A stretch of DNA of 48,665 nt, from contig LVAO01000019.1 of the NCBI GenBank assembly GCA_001604065.1, positions 1 to 48,665 of the forward strand, written 5' to 3'. This DNA comes from Clostridiales bacterium Firm_09. Lineage in GTDB: Bacteria; Bacillota; Clostridia; Christensenellales; DTU072. A program made the translations under genes and the position numbers. How positions within the stretch are numbered: position 1 is the first letter of the stretch; each line of letters starts with the position of its first letter. This document shows, piece by piece, positions 26,028 to 34,661 of this stretch. Below the pieces are notes generated by a model. That model ran no database searches. It worked only from the letters and a program-made list of their open reading frames with translations, and had not been told where the DNA came from.

Positions 26028-27105
26028 AATCTTGTCCGCCACGCTGCTGCTTGCATTGTTTGGTCTTGTGATGATCTACTCTGCGAGCAGCTATGCTGCG
26101 GAAATACATATGGGCGACACCTTTTACTATGTCAAGAAACAGGCGCTTGCGTTTGCCGTGGGTCTTGCCGCGCTGTTTGCCGGCACAAAAATCAATACGG
26201 AATTCCTGAAGAAAATCCGATGGATCCTATATATTGTTTCTATGGCGCTGTTGCTTGTGCTGTTCATACCGGGCGTTGGAAGCTCTGTGTATGGGGCAAC
26301 CAGGTGGATTGATCTGAAAGTGATATCCTTTCAGCCTTCGGAAATTGCAAAATTCGCGCTGATGATTCTGCTTGCGGGTGAGTTTTCGGAACGGCCGCCC
26401 ATAAGCTTCAAAACTGCCGTTCTTCCTGTCCTTGCCGGGCTTGCGATGTGCGCCGCGGTGATGATGGAACCCAATATGTCAATAACGATGTGCATCGGGC
26501 TGTCGATGCTGACGATGCTTTTTTGCGGCGGTATGCGCGGAAGATATTTTTTGCTGGCCAGCTCCGTCGCCGCTGCCGGAGTGCCTGTGCTGATTTTTGC
26601 CGAGCCGTACCGGGTCAAACGTCTGCTGGCATTTATCAATCCCTGGGAGTCGCCGTTGGAAGAGGGTTATCAGTTGATTCAATCCTATTATGCATTGGGG
26701 TCAGGCGGGCTCTTTGGCGTGGGATTGTTTGCAAGCCGTCAGAAATATCTGTTTCTTCCTTTTGCGGAATCGGATTTTATCTTTTCCGTCATCGGTGAGG
26801 AACTGGGGCTGTTCGGCTCCCTGATGGTCATCGGAGTATTCATTATATTAATCGTGAGCGGCATTATGGTCGCCATGCGCGCAGAAGATCGGTATAATTC
26901 TCTTCTTGCTTCCGGCATCACGGCGGTAATTGCTGTCCAGACATTGATTAATATCGCCGTTGTATCCGGCTCTATTCCGCCCACCGGACTGCCGCTCCCG
27001 TATGTCAGCGCGGGAGGAAGTTCCCTGATTGTGTTTATGTTCGCTTCGGGCCTGCTGATCAATATTGCAGGGAAATCTGCGCTCAAAAAGATGCCGGCCT
27101 TATAA
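26011..27105 (+). CDS. ftsW: Peptidoglycan glycosyltransferase FtsW (SEDS family)
   Basis: Polytopic SEDS polymerase that works with the class B PBP at the septum. About ten membrane segments; family marks are MIYSASS, GATRWID, FQPSEIAKFA, ALGSGGLFGVG, and the C-terminal GLPLPYVSAGGSS. The start chosen is ATG 26011 within the murD end, preceded by AAGGA; in-frame upstream codons lie inside murD. At 364 residues it is a normal length. murG and murC, which usually follow, are absent and murA comes next. Confidence 0.94.
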   Translation: MALKVRILSATLLLALFGLVMIYSASSYAAEIHMGDTFYYVKKQALAFAVGLAALFAGTKINTEFLKKIRWILYIVSMALLLVLFIPGVGSSVYGATRWIDLKVISFQPSEIAKFALMILLAGEFSERPPISFKTAVLPVLAGLAMCAAVMMEPNMSITMCIGLSMLTMLFCGGMRGRYFLLASSVAAAGVPVLIFAEPYRVKRLLAFINPWESPLEEGYQLIQSYYALGSGGLFGVGLFASRQKYLFLPFAESDFIFSVIGEELGLFGSLMVIGVFIILIVSGIMVAMRAEDRYNSLLASGITAVIAVQTLINIAVVSGSIPPTGLPLPYVSAGGSSLIVFMFASGLLINIAGKSALKKMPAL

Positions 27106-27212
27106 TATTCTCATTTATAAGGGGCATGCTTTCTTTTCCCTGTATGGAAAATGCGGCGAAACTTATATGCCTTCTTCGTCATATTATGTTATGGAAACGA
27201 AGGAGCTTTCGC

Positions 27213-28463
27213 ATGGGAAAATACATAATCAACGGAGGCAGCACGCTACATGGCCAGTTGGTTGTTCAAGGTTCAAAAAACGCAGTGCTTCCTCTCTTTG
27301 CCGGGGCGCTTCTCACAGAGGATGAGGTGGTCATTCAAAATTGTCCCGATCTTCTTGATGTGCAGAATATGTCCAGAATTCTGCGCTCTTTGGGAGCAGA
27401 CGTTGAACGTCACGGGAACAGTGTGAAAATTGTCGGCAAACACCTCAATTCCCATGAGATTCCGGTGGGACTGGCCAAGGAACTCCGGAGTTCGATTTTT
27501 TTATTGGGTTCGGTTCTCGCCCGCATGAAAAAAGCCAAGGTGGCATACCCAGGAGGGTGCGATATCGGAATACGTCCCATCAATATCCACCTGGACGCCT
27601 TCCGCGAACTGGGCGTGCGCATTGAAGAACGTTACGGATATATCTTTTGCGACGCAAGCGAAATACAAGGCGCACCAATAGCCTTTGATTATCCCAGTGT
27701 GGGAGCGACAGAGAACGTGATGCTTCTTGCGTCAGGCGCCAAGGGGATGACGACCATAAGCAATGCCGCCCGGGAGCCAGAAATTGAAGGTTTGCAGGAT
27801 TTTTTGAATGCCATGGGTGCAAGAATCTCGGGTGCGGGCACTCCGTTCATCACGATAGAAGGTACCGAACATTTCAAAGGGACACAATATACAACGATAC
27901 CGGACAGGATTGTTGCGGGTACATATCTGATAGCGACTGCCGTCTGCGGGGGCGAAATAGAAATTATTGGCGCAAAACCCGCACATCTCCATTCGCTCAT
28001 TTCAAAACTCACAAAAAGCGGTTGCAAAATATTGGTAGATAATGATAATATATATATGAATGTTAGCGGCAGGGTAGCGGCTTTTGATAAAATAGAGACG
28101 CAGCCGTATCCGGGATTTCCCACGGATTTGCAGGCGCCTCTGTGCACACTTGCCTGCGTTGCGCGCGGCACATCCAGCATCATAGAAAATATTTTTGAAA
28201 CCCGTTATAAGCATATTCCTGAACTGATTAAAATGGGTGCACGTATCAGCGTCATTGACAGGGTGGCGACCATACGGGGTATAGAAAGATTGAGCGGCGC
28301 AGAGATTGCAGCTATGGATTTACGTGGCGGAGCCGCATTGGTGCTGGCAGGCCTGAATGCCAAAGGGACGACGATCATTTCGGATATACACCACATCGAG
28401 CGCGGATACCAGAATTTTGACGGGACGCTGGCCGCACTCGGAGCGGATATTATAAAAGTCTGA
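27213..28463 (+). CDS. murA: UDP-N-acetylglucosamine 1-carboxyvinyltransferase
   Basis: Transfers enolpyruvate from PEP to UDP-GlcNAc, the first committed step of peptidoglycan. It carries the QGSKNAVLPLFAG start, YPGGCDIGIRPINIHLDAF with the catalytic Cys (fosfomycin target) in PGGC, and the C-terminal DLRGGAALVLAGLNAKG. Length 416 residues. The start chosen is ATG 27213 with AAGGAG 9 nt before; the open frame further upstream has no binding site. About 107 bp separates it from ftsW. Confidence 0.96.
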   Translation: MGKYIINGGSTLHGQLVVQGSKNAVLPLFAGALLTEDEVVIQNCPDLLDVQNMSRILRSLGADVERHGNSVKIVGKHLNSHEIPVGLAKELRSSIFLLGSVLARMKKAKVAYPGGCDIGIRPINIHLDAFRELGVRIEERYGYIFCDASEIQGAPIAFDYPSVGATENVMLLASGAKGMTTISNAAREPEIEGLQDFLNAMGARISGAGTPFITIEGTEHFKGTQYTTIPDRIVAGTYLIATAVCGGEIEIIGAKPAHLHSLISKLTKSGCKILVDNDNIYMNVSGRVAAFDKIETQPYPGFPTDLQAPLCTLACVARGTSSIIENIFETRYKHIPELIKMGARISVIDRVATIRGIERLSGAEIAAMDLRGGAALVLAGLNAKGTTIISDIHHIERGYQNFDGTLAALGADIIKV

Positions 28464-28499
28464 AACATTTGAAACAATGGTTTCTATACGTTGGAGCTT

Positions 28500-29186
28500 A
28501 TGAAAAAACGCGTCGCAGCCGCATTGGCAGGCATTATGATTATAACAGGTATCATTGCATTCGGCATCGTATTTTCGGTGGACGAAGTGACGGAAGTATA
28601 CGAAAAAGGTGCGGCATATTCCGGTCTGGCAAGCGGCGATATTGCTCAGATATCCGGCATCCATCTGGGCGACAATATATTCGGCATAGACGAAAACGCT
28701 GCAGCAAAAAAAGTTGCCGCGCGGTTCCCAGACCACTCGGTCGTTGTGCAGGATATCGAGCGGGTATTCCCGGATAAGGTCATCATAAGAATCAAACAGC
28801 GTATCCCCATCGTTGCCGTCGCAATGGCAAGCGGCGGATACGCGCTTGCGGATATCGACTTCCAACTCGACAAGAGAGCAGACGAAGTCGATTTTTCTTT
28901 GTATATCGCTGCGCCGGATGTCGTCATTGACAACAGTTTTCATACCGAAAGCTGCATAAGGCTGAGAGCCGCTCTTCTTGCGGTAAAGGCATGCGGATTT
29001 TGCGACGAGGCAATCGCCGCTTTTGTGCAAAGCATACGCTTTTCGGGAGAATATGATATTTATACGTTGCGTACGGGGGCGACAATCACAGTCGCCGCCG
29101 ATGCAAATCTGAATGCGGCATTTATGGAAAAATACAATATTTATCTTCAATTGCCGGAGACAGAAAAAGCGGCCGCAGATCTATAA
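28500..29186 (+). CDS. ftsQ: Cell division protein FtsQ/DivIB
   Basis: Bitopic divisome protein of about 228 residues: a short basic cytoplasmic tail, one membrane segment (about 6-26), then a POTRA domain (ISGIHLGDNIFGIDENAAAKKVAARFP... VFPDKVIIRIKQRIPI) and a beta domain. It links FtsL/FtsB-type proteins to the septal synthase. ATG 28500 is preceded by GGAG at only 3-nt spacing; a TTG at 28491 is an alternative. It closes the cell-wall run that began at mraZ. Confidence 0.9.
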   Translation: MKKRVAAALAGIMIITGIIAFGIVFSVDEVTEVYEKGAAYSGLASGDIAQISGIHLGDNIFGIDENAAAKKVAARFPDHSVVVQDIERVFPDKVIIRIKQRIPIVAVAMASGGYALADIDFQLDKRADEVDFSLYIAAPDVVIDNSFHTESCIRLRAALLAVKACGFCDEAIAAFVQSIRFSGEYDIYTLRTGATITVAADANLNAAFMEKYNIYLQLPETEKAAADL

Positions 29187-29192
29187 AAAATA

Positions 29193-29221
29193 TTGACAGC
29201 AAACGATATGCAAAATATACT
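29193..29221 (+). promoter_or_regulatory. Near-consensus promoter of the Rrf2 gene
   Basis: TTGACA (29193-29198), 17-bp spacer, TATACT (29216-29221); the ATG is 28 bp downstream. Confidence 0.85.
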
Positions 29222-29249
29222 AAATATATCTTGTTGATAGGAAAACAAT

Positions 29250-29648
29250 ATGAAGATATCCACCAAAGGCCGTTATGCTTTAAGAATGATGCTTGATCTT
29301 GCTGAGCACAGCGGGGCAGGCTTTGTAAGATTGCGCGAAATTGCAGAACGTCAACAGATTTCGGACAAATATCTGGAGCAGATAACTTCACAACTGGTCA
29401 AAGCGGGATTTATTAAAGGTGTCAGAGGCTCCCAAGGAGGATATAAACTTTCCAAATCCCCATCACAGTATACAATCGGTTCGATTCTGCGTGTTACCGA
29501 GGGGAGTCTGGCGCCTGTCGCATGTCTGGACGATCCCGTAAATACCTGTTCGCGTGCCGCGGATTGCCCGACACTGAAATTATGGAAAGGATTGGACAAT
29601 CTTATTTCGAACTATCTGGATGGAAAAACTCTAAAAGATTTGATGTGA
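29250..29648 (+). CDS. Rrf2-family transcriptional regulator with three Cys
   Basis: Winged-helix regulator of 132 residues beginning MKISTKGRYALRMMLDLAEH, with the RGSQGGYKL wing typical of Rrf2. C92, C100 and C106 (spacing x7, x5) lie where IscR has C92-C98-C104, so it may bind an iron-sulfur cluster and sense iron or redox state; it could also be a CymR-like cysteine regulator. No isc or cys genes are in the window, so the regulon is unknown. Its own strong promoter suggests autoregulation. Confidence 0.9.
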   Translation: MKISTKGRYALRMMLDLAEHSGAGFVRLREIAERQQISDKYLEQITSQLVKAGFIKGVRGSQGGYKLSKSPSQYTIGSILRVTEGSLAPVACLDDPVNTCSRAADCPTLKLWKGLDNLISNYLDGKTLKDLM

Positions 29649-29763
29649 ACCGGTTTAAGGATACACTTCACAAATATTAAATTGCAAAGCGGAACGGATT
29701 TTCTTGCTGCCGGCAGCATTGCTTTACACATTTTATTTCGGACCGCAGCGCTTTTGCAGACTC

Positions 29764-29792
29764 TTGACACCCACAGTTGTATCACTTATAAT
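29764..29792 (+). promoter_or_regulatory. Consensus promoter of ftsA-ftsZ
   Basis: TTGACA (29764-29769), 17-bp spacer, TATAAT (29787-29792): a perfect match at both boxes, 32 bp before the ftsA ATG. Confidence 0.9.
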
Positions 29793-29824
29793 AAGATATA
29801 TTATTATTAGTGCTGTGAGGAGTT

Positions 29825-31009
29825 ATGGGCGCAAAAAAACTGGCTGTGCTTGATGTCGGGTCCGACGTGATCACACTTGCGATGCAGGACAGCAGATATC
29901 ATGACAATTTGCTGTTCAAGGCTTCTGCAGAGTATGAGGGATATCAGGACGGCAAGTTTCTTGATCTGGAAAATCTGTATAACGCGGTCGTCGGATTGGT
30001 TAAAAAATATAAAGATACCACATTTTGCGAACTGAAGGAATTGATTGTGGGTGTACCTGCCGAGTTTACGACGGTGATATGCAAGACTGTGCATTCTGAT
30101 TATTCTCAGCCGCATAAAATCACACAGCGTGATATTGATATGCTCTTTGAGCAGGGCAATACATACGGGAGCAATCCCGATTATTTTGCGTTGAACTGCT
30201 CTCCGGTCTATTATGTTCTGGATAACGGCAAACGAACTCCGGAAGCTCCTGTGGGACAGATTACAAAAGGATTGGCAAGCTTTGCTTCCTATGTTTTGGG
30301 AGAAAAATACTATCAGGAAGTGTTTGATGCCTTTGGCCAGGCTTTGGGCATAAAGTTCTTGTATACGTCCTCCCTTCTTGCGGAACTGATGTTCGCCATA
30401 CCCATCGAAGCGCGTGATGAGGGCATCATTCTTGTGGACAGCGGGTATATCAGCACCGGTGTAGCCTATGCAAAGGGAGACGGAATACTTTATTCCAGAG
30501 CGTTCTCTTTGGGAAGCGGCAATGTCGCGGGCGATATCGCCATCTGCCTGGAGATACCTTTTGAGATAGCGTTGGAGCTGACCAAAAAGCTCAATCTTAA
30601 TCTTGAGCCGGAAGCGGGCGATGTTTACACATTGACGCACGGAGGAGAAACATACAATTTCAATATACGCGACATCAATGAGATTGCCGCCTGCCGCGTG
30701 CAGGATATCGCGGAGCAAATAAAACGCGTGATTGAGTCTTCGACCTACGAAATTCCGGAGAACACAAGAATTCTTCTGACCGGCTCCGGCTTGACAATAG
30801 GCGGCGCACGGGAGATTGTAGAAAAAGTGACCGGACATCGAGCATCCTACAACGTGTCCGAAGCAATATTGAACCTGAACAAACCCGGCAATTGCTCTCT
30901 CGTGGGGCTTTTGCTGTACCAGCGCTCCAAACTGCCGTATAAGGCCGAGAGCAAGCTGAACCAATGGATCAAAAAACTGCATGCATGGACTTCCGGGAGG
31001 AAAAAATAA
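29825..31009 (+). CDS. ftsA: Cell division protein FtsA (divergent)
   Basis: Actin-like protein that tethers FtsZ to the membrane. The 394-residue protein has the ATPase phosphate-1 loop LDVGSDVITLA, phosphate-2 VDSGYISTGVAY, and the adenosine motif LLTGSGLTIGG. A C-terminal amphipathic tail (KLNQWIKKLHAWTSGRKK) fits the membrane-targeting helix. Overall sequence is far from model FtsA, so identity rests on these motifs and on ftsZ following with a 1-nt overlap (TAATG). The ATG follows GAGGAG. Confidence 0.9.
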   Translation: MGAKKLAVLDVGSDVITLAMQDSRYHDNLLFKASAEYEGYQDGKFLDLENLYNAVVGLVKKYKDTTFCELKELIVGVPAEFTTVICKTVHSDYSQPHKITQRDIDMLFEQGNTYGSNPDYFALNCSPVYYVLDNGKRTPEAPVGQITKGLASFASYVLGEKYYQEVFDAFGQALGIKFLYTSSLLAELMFAIPIEARDEGIILVDSGYISTGVAYAKGDGILYSRAFSLGSGNVAGDIAICLEIPFEIALELTKKLNLNLEPEAGDVYTLTHGGETYNFNIRDINEIAACRVQDIAEQIKRVIESSTYEIPENTRILLTGSGLTIGGAREIVEKVTGHRASYNVSEAILNLNKPGNCSLVGLLLYQRSKLPYKAESKLNQWIKKLHAWTSGRKK

Positions 31010-32220
31010 TGCCTAACAAAACTGGCGTAGCCAATATTAAGGTGATTGGTGTCGGCGGAGGCGGAAACAACGCTGTCAACCGCATGATTATGAGTAAACT
31101 TCAATCGGCGACATTTATCGCTGCCAATACCGATATGCAGGTTCTGAATATCTGCGAAGCCCCCATTAAAATACAGCTTGGCGCCAGCATCACCAAAGGG
31201 CTCGGCGCGGGTGCCGACCCCGAAATCGGCAAGAGGGCGGCAGAGGAGTCAAAGGAACAAATACGCGAACAGATACAAGATGCCGATCTTCTGTTTATCA
31301 CGGCGGGTATGGGAGGCGGCACCGGCACCGGCGCGGCGCCCGTGATTGCGGCGATGGCAAAGGAGATGGGCATATTGACCATAGCGGTTGTAACCAAGCC
31401 TTTTGAAGAATTCGAGGGCAAGCACCGCATGGAAAATGCTTTGATGGGCATCGAGAAGCTCAGGGAAAACGTCGATACGCTGTTGGTGATTCCCAATGAG
31501 AAAATCAGCAAGTTTGTACCGAAGGGGACACCCTTTGTCAAAGCGTTTCAGATTGCCGACGAAGTGCTGCGCCAGGGCATTCAGGGGATAGCGGACATCA
31601 TCACCACGCCCGCGCTTATCAATCTCGATTTTGCCGACATTAAGGCAATCATGAAGCAGAAGGGCAACGCCCATATCGGCATCGGACGCGCCAAGGGGGA
31701 CAACCGTACGTTGGATGCTGTGCGGCAGGCGGTGCAAAGTCCGCTGCTGGACAGCAATATCGCAGGTGCGACGGGTGTCATTGTCTTTGTGCTGGGCGGC
31801 GATAACCTGACCATAAACGAAGTGAATGAATCGGTCAAGCTCATCAAGGATGTCGTGGATCCCAATGCCAATATCATTTTTGGTATGGGCATTGACAGCA
31901 AAATGGAAGACGAAGTGCAGATTACGGTCATTGCAACGGGATTTGTGCAGAATGAAAAAAGCGGTGTCGTCCGTTTTAACGGCGGTATACTGGGCGAAGA
32001 AAAACCCAACCGCGAACAGCTGTCCAGAATGTATGGATATCCCGTCCAGCAGGAACCAAAGGCGGAAGAGCCGGCGCATGCGGAGCGCAAAATTCCCGTT
32101 TATAAAGCGCCTGAGGATGAAGAAGGCATACAATCCCCGCGCATGGATGTGGGAAGCGGGAGAAGCCTGCCTGCCTTTTTGGTGAAGCTGCAGGAGAAAA
32201 ACAAAAAGAAGGACAAATAA
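31009..32220 (+). CDS. ftsZ: Cell division GTPase FtsZ
   Basis: Tubulin homologue that forms the division ring. The GTP-binding signature GGGTGTG is at 102-108, GVGGGGNNAVNRM at 14-26, and the T7 loop NLDFADIKAIM is intact. The C-terminal tail LPAFLVKLQEK matches the conserved peptide bound by FtsA and others. Length 403 residues. Start ATG 31009 follows GGGAGG; the frame is open 45 bp further into ftsA but has no binding site. A strong terminator follows. Confidence 0.97.
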   Translation: MPNKTGVANIKVIGVGGGGNNAVNRMIMSKLQSATFIAANTDMQVLNICEAPIKIQLGASITKGLGAGADPEIGKRAAEESKEQIREQIQDADLLFITAGMGGGTGTGAAPVIAAMAKEMGILTIAVVTKPFEEFEGKHRMENALMGIEKLRENVDTLLVIPNEKISKFVPKGTPFVKAFQIADEVLRQGIQGIADIITTPALINLDFADIKAIMKQKGNAHIGIGRAKGDNRTLDAVRQAVQSPLLDSNIAGATGVIVFVLGGDNLTINEVNESVKLIKDVVDPNANIIFGMGIDSKMEDEVQITVIATGFVQNEKSGVVRFNGGILGEEKPNREQLSRMYGYPVQQEPKAEEPAHAERKIPVYKAPEDEEGIQSPRMDVGSGRSLPAFLVKLQEKNKKKDK

Positions 32221-32260
32221 CCGCAAAATATACGATTATCCATCCGCAAAGAGATGATAT

Positions 32261-32291
32261 AAAAAGAGGCAGGGATTTCTGCCTCTTTTTT
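32261..32291 (+). terminator. ftsZ terminator abutting the spoIIGA start codon
   Basis: AAAAAGAGGCAG (32261-32272), 6-nt loop, CTGCCTCTTTTT (32279-32290): a 12-bp perfect stem with T-tract. The ATG of spoIIGA begins at 32292, the base after the last T. Confidence 0.92.
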
Positions 32292-33053
32292 ATGCGGACG
32301 ATTTATATAGAATATATTTTCATCAACAACTTCGCGATCAATTATCTGATCTGCTATCTTACGCTGCTTTCTGTGCGCGCAGACCAAAAGATCTGGAGGC
32401 TTGTCTTGGCGAGTGGTTTGGGCGCGCTTTTTTCTGCATTGTATCCTTTTATGACCGCCTACCGGTTTATGGTGAAAATCATTCTTTCGCTTGCTATGGT
32501 GCTGATACTGCAAAAAGAATTCACATGGCGGAATTTAATCCTTACCATAATCCTATTTTATCTTATCTCTTTTGTATTTGCCGGCGCCGCACTCCTTCTG
32601 GAAGACTATCTGAACGATGAATCCCTTCTTCCCTTTGCTGTAAGCGGGGGGATTGTGCTTGCAGTGGGCATGATTCGGATTACCATTGCTTTTTTATACA
32701 ATCGGAAAAATTCGGCAGTTTTTGAATACCGCGTGGAAGTGGATAAGAAAGAGGGCGGCTGTCTGGAAGCGGTAGGGTATTTTGATACCGGAAACAAGCT
32801 GACGGATTCGAAAAACCAGCCCGTTGTCGTAATCAGCAGGGATTTAGCAGATCGTCTTTCGCCGCCGATTGTCGGTGAAATGGCTGTCAATACCGTTGCG
32901 GGTGTGCGCATGCTGCCTTTGGTAGATCTGAATTATAAGATATATTACGGCAAACATCAGCATAAAATATACCACTCGAAGGCTGTCGTATCGGACAGCC
33001 TTGACGGCAAGAGCTATCAGATGATTTTACACAGGGATATGGTATCGGGATAA
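32292..33053 (+). CDS. spoIIGA: Sigma-E factor processing peptidase SpoIIGA
   Basis: Membrane aspartic protease that cleaves the pro-sequence of sigma-E in the mother cell after the asymmetric septum forms. Residues 1-135 hold five hydrophobic segments; the soluble part carries the catalytic D165-T-G-N motif (GYFDTGNKL). At 253 residues it is a little shorter than in Bacillus (309). It precedes sigE by 49 bp, the usual order, and follows ftsZ as in many spore-formers. The ATG has no ribosome binding site and sits on the T-tract of the ftsZ terminator; its promoter is not clear. Confidence 0.94.
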   Translation: MRTIYIEYIFINNFAINYLICYLTLLSVRADQKIWRLVLASGLGALFSALYPFMTAYRFMVKIILSLAMVLILQKEFTWRNLILTIILFYLISFVFAGAALLLEDYLNDESLLPFAVSGGIVLAVGMIRITIAFLYNRKNSAVFEYRVEVDKKEGGCLEAVGYFDTGNKLTDSKNQPVVVISRDLADRLSPPIVGEMAVNTVAGVRMLPLVDLNYKIYYGKHQHKIYHSKAVVSDSLDGKSYQMILHRDMVSG

Positions 33054-33102
33054 AAAACTGTGAAATTCAAATGTTTTGTGCATTATAGGAGGATATCTGT
33101 TT

Positions 33103-33828
33103 ATGAATAACCTGGTCAAAAGAATCGTTGCAGCATTCAAATTGTTTTTTGAGCGCATCAGAAAAGATAAAGACAGCAATACGGTGGATTATATGGTGGC
33201 GCTTCCCAATCCGCTTTCTCCCGAAGAAGAAGGAAAAATGATTTCTCTTAACGAAAACGGTGATACCCTGGCAAGAAACATTCTGATTGAGCATAATCTG
33301 CGGCTCGTGGTCTATATCGCCAAACGTTTCGACAATACCGGAATGGATATGGAAGAGTTGATTTCCGTCGGCACTTTGGGTCTGATCAAAGCGGTCAAAA
33401 GCTATAACTCGGATAAGAAAATCAAGCTTGCAACCTATGCCAGTCGGTGCATTGAGAACGAAATATTGATGTTCCTTCGAAAAATGGTCAAGACCCGTTA
33501 CGAAATGAGTCTGGACGAACCGCTGAACGTGGATTGGGAAGGCAACAAACTCCTGTTGTCCGATATCCTTGGCACCGACGGCGACCAGGTCTACAAGGAT
33601 ATGGAAAGCAGCGTGGAGAAAAATACGCTCAAAGAACTTTTCTGCCAACTCAATAAGCGCGACCGTATGATTATTTGTATGCGCTACGGTCTGTATGGCG
33701 CGGAAGAGCGCACGCAGAAGGAGATTGCCGATATGATGAATATTTCGCAATCCTACATAAGCAGGCTGGAGAAAAAGATTGTGGATAAATTGAGATCGGA
33801 ATTCTACGAGAAAACGGCGACGGAATGA
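33103..33828 (+). CDS. sigE: Sporulation sigma factor sigma-E (pro-form)
   Basis: Mother-cell sigma factor. The 241-residue protein starts with a basic, amphipathic pro-sequence ([21 protein letters not shown]) removed by SpoIIGA, then region 2 ([38 protein letters not shown]) and region 4 ([23 protein letters not shown]). The start is ATG 33103 after AGGAGG (33088-33093); an upstream in-frame ATG at 33076 precedes the binding site and is unlikely. It ends at a good terminator. Confidence 0.96.
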   Translation: MNNLVKRIVAAFKLFFERIRKDKDSNTVDYMVALPNPLSPEEEGKMISLNENGDTLARNILIEHNLRLVVYIAKRFDNTGMDMEELISVGTLGLIKAVKSYNSDKKIKLATYASRCIENEILMFLRKMVKTRYEMSLDEPLNVDWEGNKLLLSDILGTDGDQVYKDMESSVEKNTLKELFCQLNKRDRMIICMRYGLYGAEERTQKEIADMMNISQSYISRLEKKIVDKLRSEFYEKTATE

Positions 33829-33864
33829 TTTTTCAGTTGAATTCCGTCGGAATAAAACAAAAGG

Positions 33865-33893
33865 TGCTCTGTTGTCCTCAGAGCATTTTTTTT
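33865..33893 (+). terminator. Intrinsic terminator after sigE
   Basis: TGCTCTG (33865-33871), loop, CAGAGCA (33879-33885), followed by eight T. Perfect 7-bp stem. Confidence 0.9.
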
Positions 33894-33942
33894 GCCGGAA
33901 TCTGAAAATCTGTCTGCGGAATCACAAACAGCCTGAAAGCCA

Positions 33943-33951
33943 TGCTATAAT
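33943..33951 (+). promoter_or_regulatory. Extended -10 promoter of the MGMT-family gene, predicted leaderless
   Basis: TGCTATAAT at 33943-33951 ends 7 nt before the ATG at 33959. No -35 and no ribosome binding site are visible. Confidence 0.65.
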
Positions 33952-33958
33952 AATCTGC

Positions 33959-34291
33959 ATGGGATTGCACAAAAGAGTATATGAAATTGTCCGGCGGATT
34001 CCTGCAGGCAGGGTTTCGACCTACGGACAGATTGCCGCGCTTGCGGGAATGCCCCGCGCGGCAAGAGCGGTGGGAAGCATCCTTCATGCCAATCCAGAAC
34101 CTGTTGTTATACCCTGTCACAGAGTGGTAAATCGTGAAGGGTTTTTGTCCGGGGCCTTTGCTTTTGGCGGCCCGGAAGCTCAAAAAGCAATGCTTGCCTC
34201 GGAGGGTGTCGAGGTGTCGGAAGAATACAAGGTGGATCTGGACAGATTTCTCTGGAAAAACAATTCAGAAGGCGAAAGTGAGGGATGGTGA
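33959..34291 (+). CDS. MGMT-family DNA alkyltransferase-like protein
   Basis: A 110-residue protein consisting only of the C-terminal, DNA-binding domain of O6-alkylguanine-DNA alkyltransferases: RIPAGRVSTYGQIAALAG with the recognition helix, then I-P-C53-H-R-V-V. Because the acceptor Cys is present it may repair alkylated guanine; proteins of this size that lack the Cys act as alkyltransferase-like lesion flags. The frame is open to 33872, but that part is the sigE terminator region, so ATG 33959 is chosen. It converges on ymxH. Confidence 0.88.
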   Translation: MGLHKRVYEIVRRIPAGRVSTYGQIAALAGMPRAARAVGSILHANPEPVVIPCHRVVNREGFLSGAFAFGGPEAQKAMLASEGVEVSEEYKVDLDRFLWKNNSEGESEGW

Positions 34292-34343
34292 CGCCGCGCT
34301 TTTCATGCTGACGTTTTTTGTAAATGCAAAGAGTATTTGCCCA

Positions 34344-34613
34344 TTAAGTGGGCCGTATGGCATTGCTGCAAGCCTGAAGGTCCACAAGAATGACATCGTC
34401 GCCGATGCGTAGGATGTTTTCCCAGGGGATAAAAATGTTTTCGGAGCTTTTCAGATTCCGGAGGAAACGCGCGTCGCCGGGCGCAATGATGCCGATCACC
34501 TTTCCCGTGCAGTGAATGCAGATGTCCACAAGCCGCCCAAGCTGCTTGCCGTCGCAGATATTGACGACGATCCTCTCCCGAAGCTCGCAAAAGGTAAAAT
34601 CGATGCCGTTCAT
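34344..34613 (-). CDS. ymxH: YlmC/YmxH-family PRC-barrel sporulation protein
   Basis: An 89-residue PRC-barrel protein (LRERIVVNICDGKQLGRLVDICIH... IFIPWENILRIGDDVILVDL), the family found next to sigG in spore-formers; the molecular role is unknown. It lies 48 bp downstream of sigG on the same strand. Its AGAGGAGG binding site is the 3' arm of a long hairpin that follows the sigG stop, with seven T then ATG, so read-through transcripts would have the site masked. Confidence 0.88.
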   Translation of the reverse strand: MNGIDFTFCELRERIVVNICDGKQLGRLVDICIHCTGKVIGIIAPGDARFLRNLKSSENIFIPWENILRIGDDVILVDLQACSNAIRPT

Positions 34614-34658
34614 AAAAAAATCCTCCTCTAGTCATTGTATGACGGAGGAGGATTTTTT
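34614..34658 (-). terminator. Terminator-like hairpin after sigG that contains the ymxH ribosome binding site
   Basis: In minus-strand reading AAAAAATCCTCCTC (34658-34645) pairs perfectly over 14 bp with GAGGAGGATTTTTT (34628-34615); the loop has a further GTCAT/ATGAC stem. The 3' arm supplies the ymxH Shine-Dalgarno, and the T-tract runs directly into its ATG at 34613. Confidence 0.85.
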
Positions 34659-34661
34659 AGA

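Noticed and set aside
24720-26042. 440-codon open frame antisense to murD
   Set aside because: It mirrors murD almost exactly and shows no protein motif.
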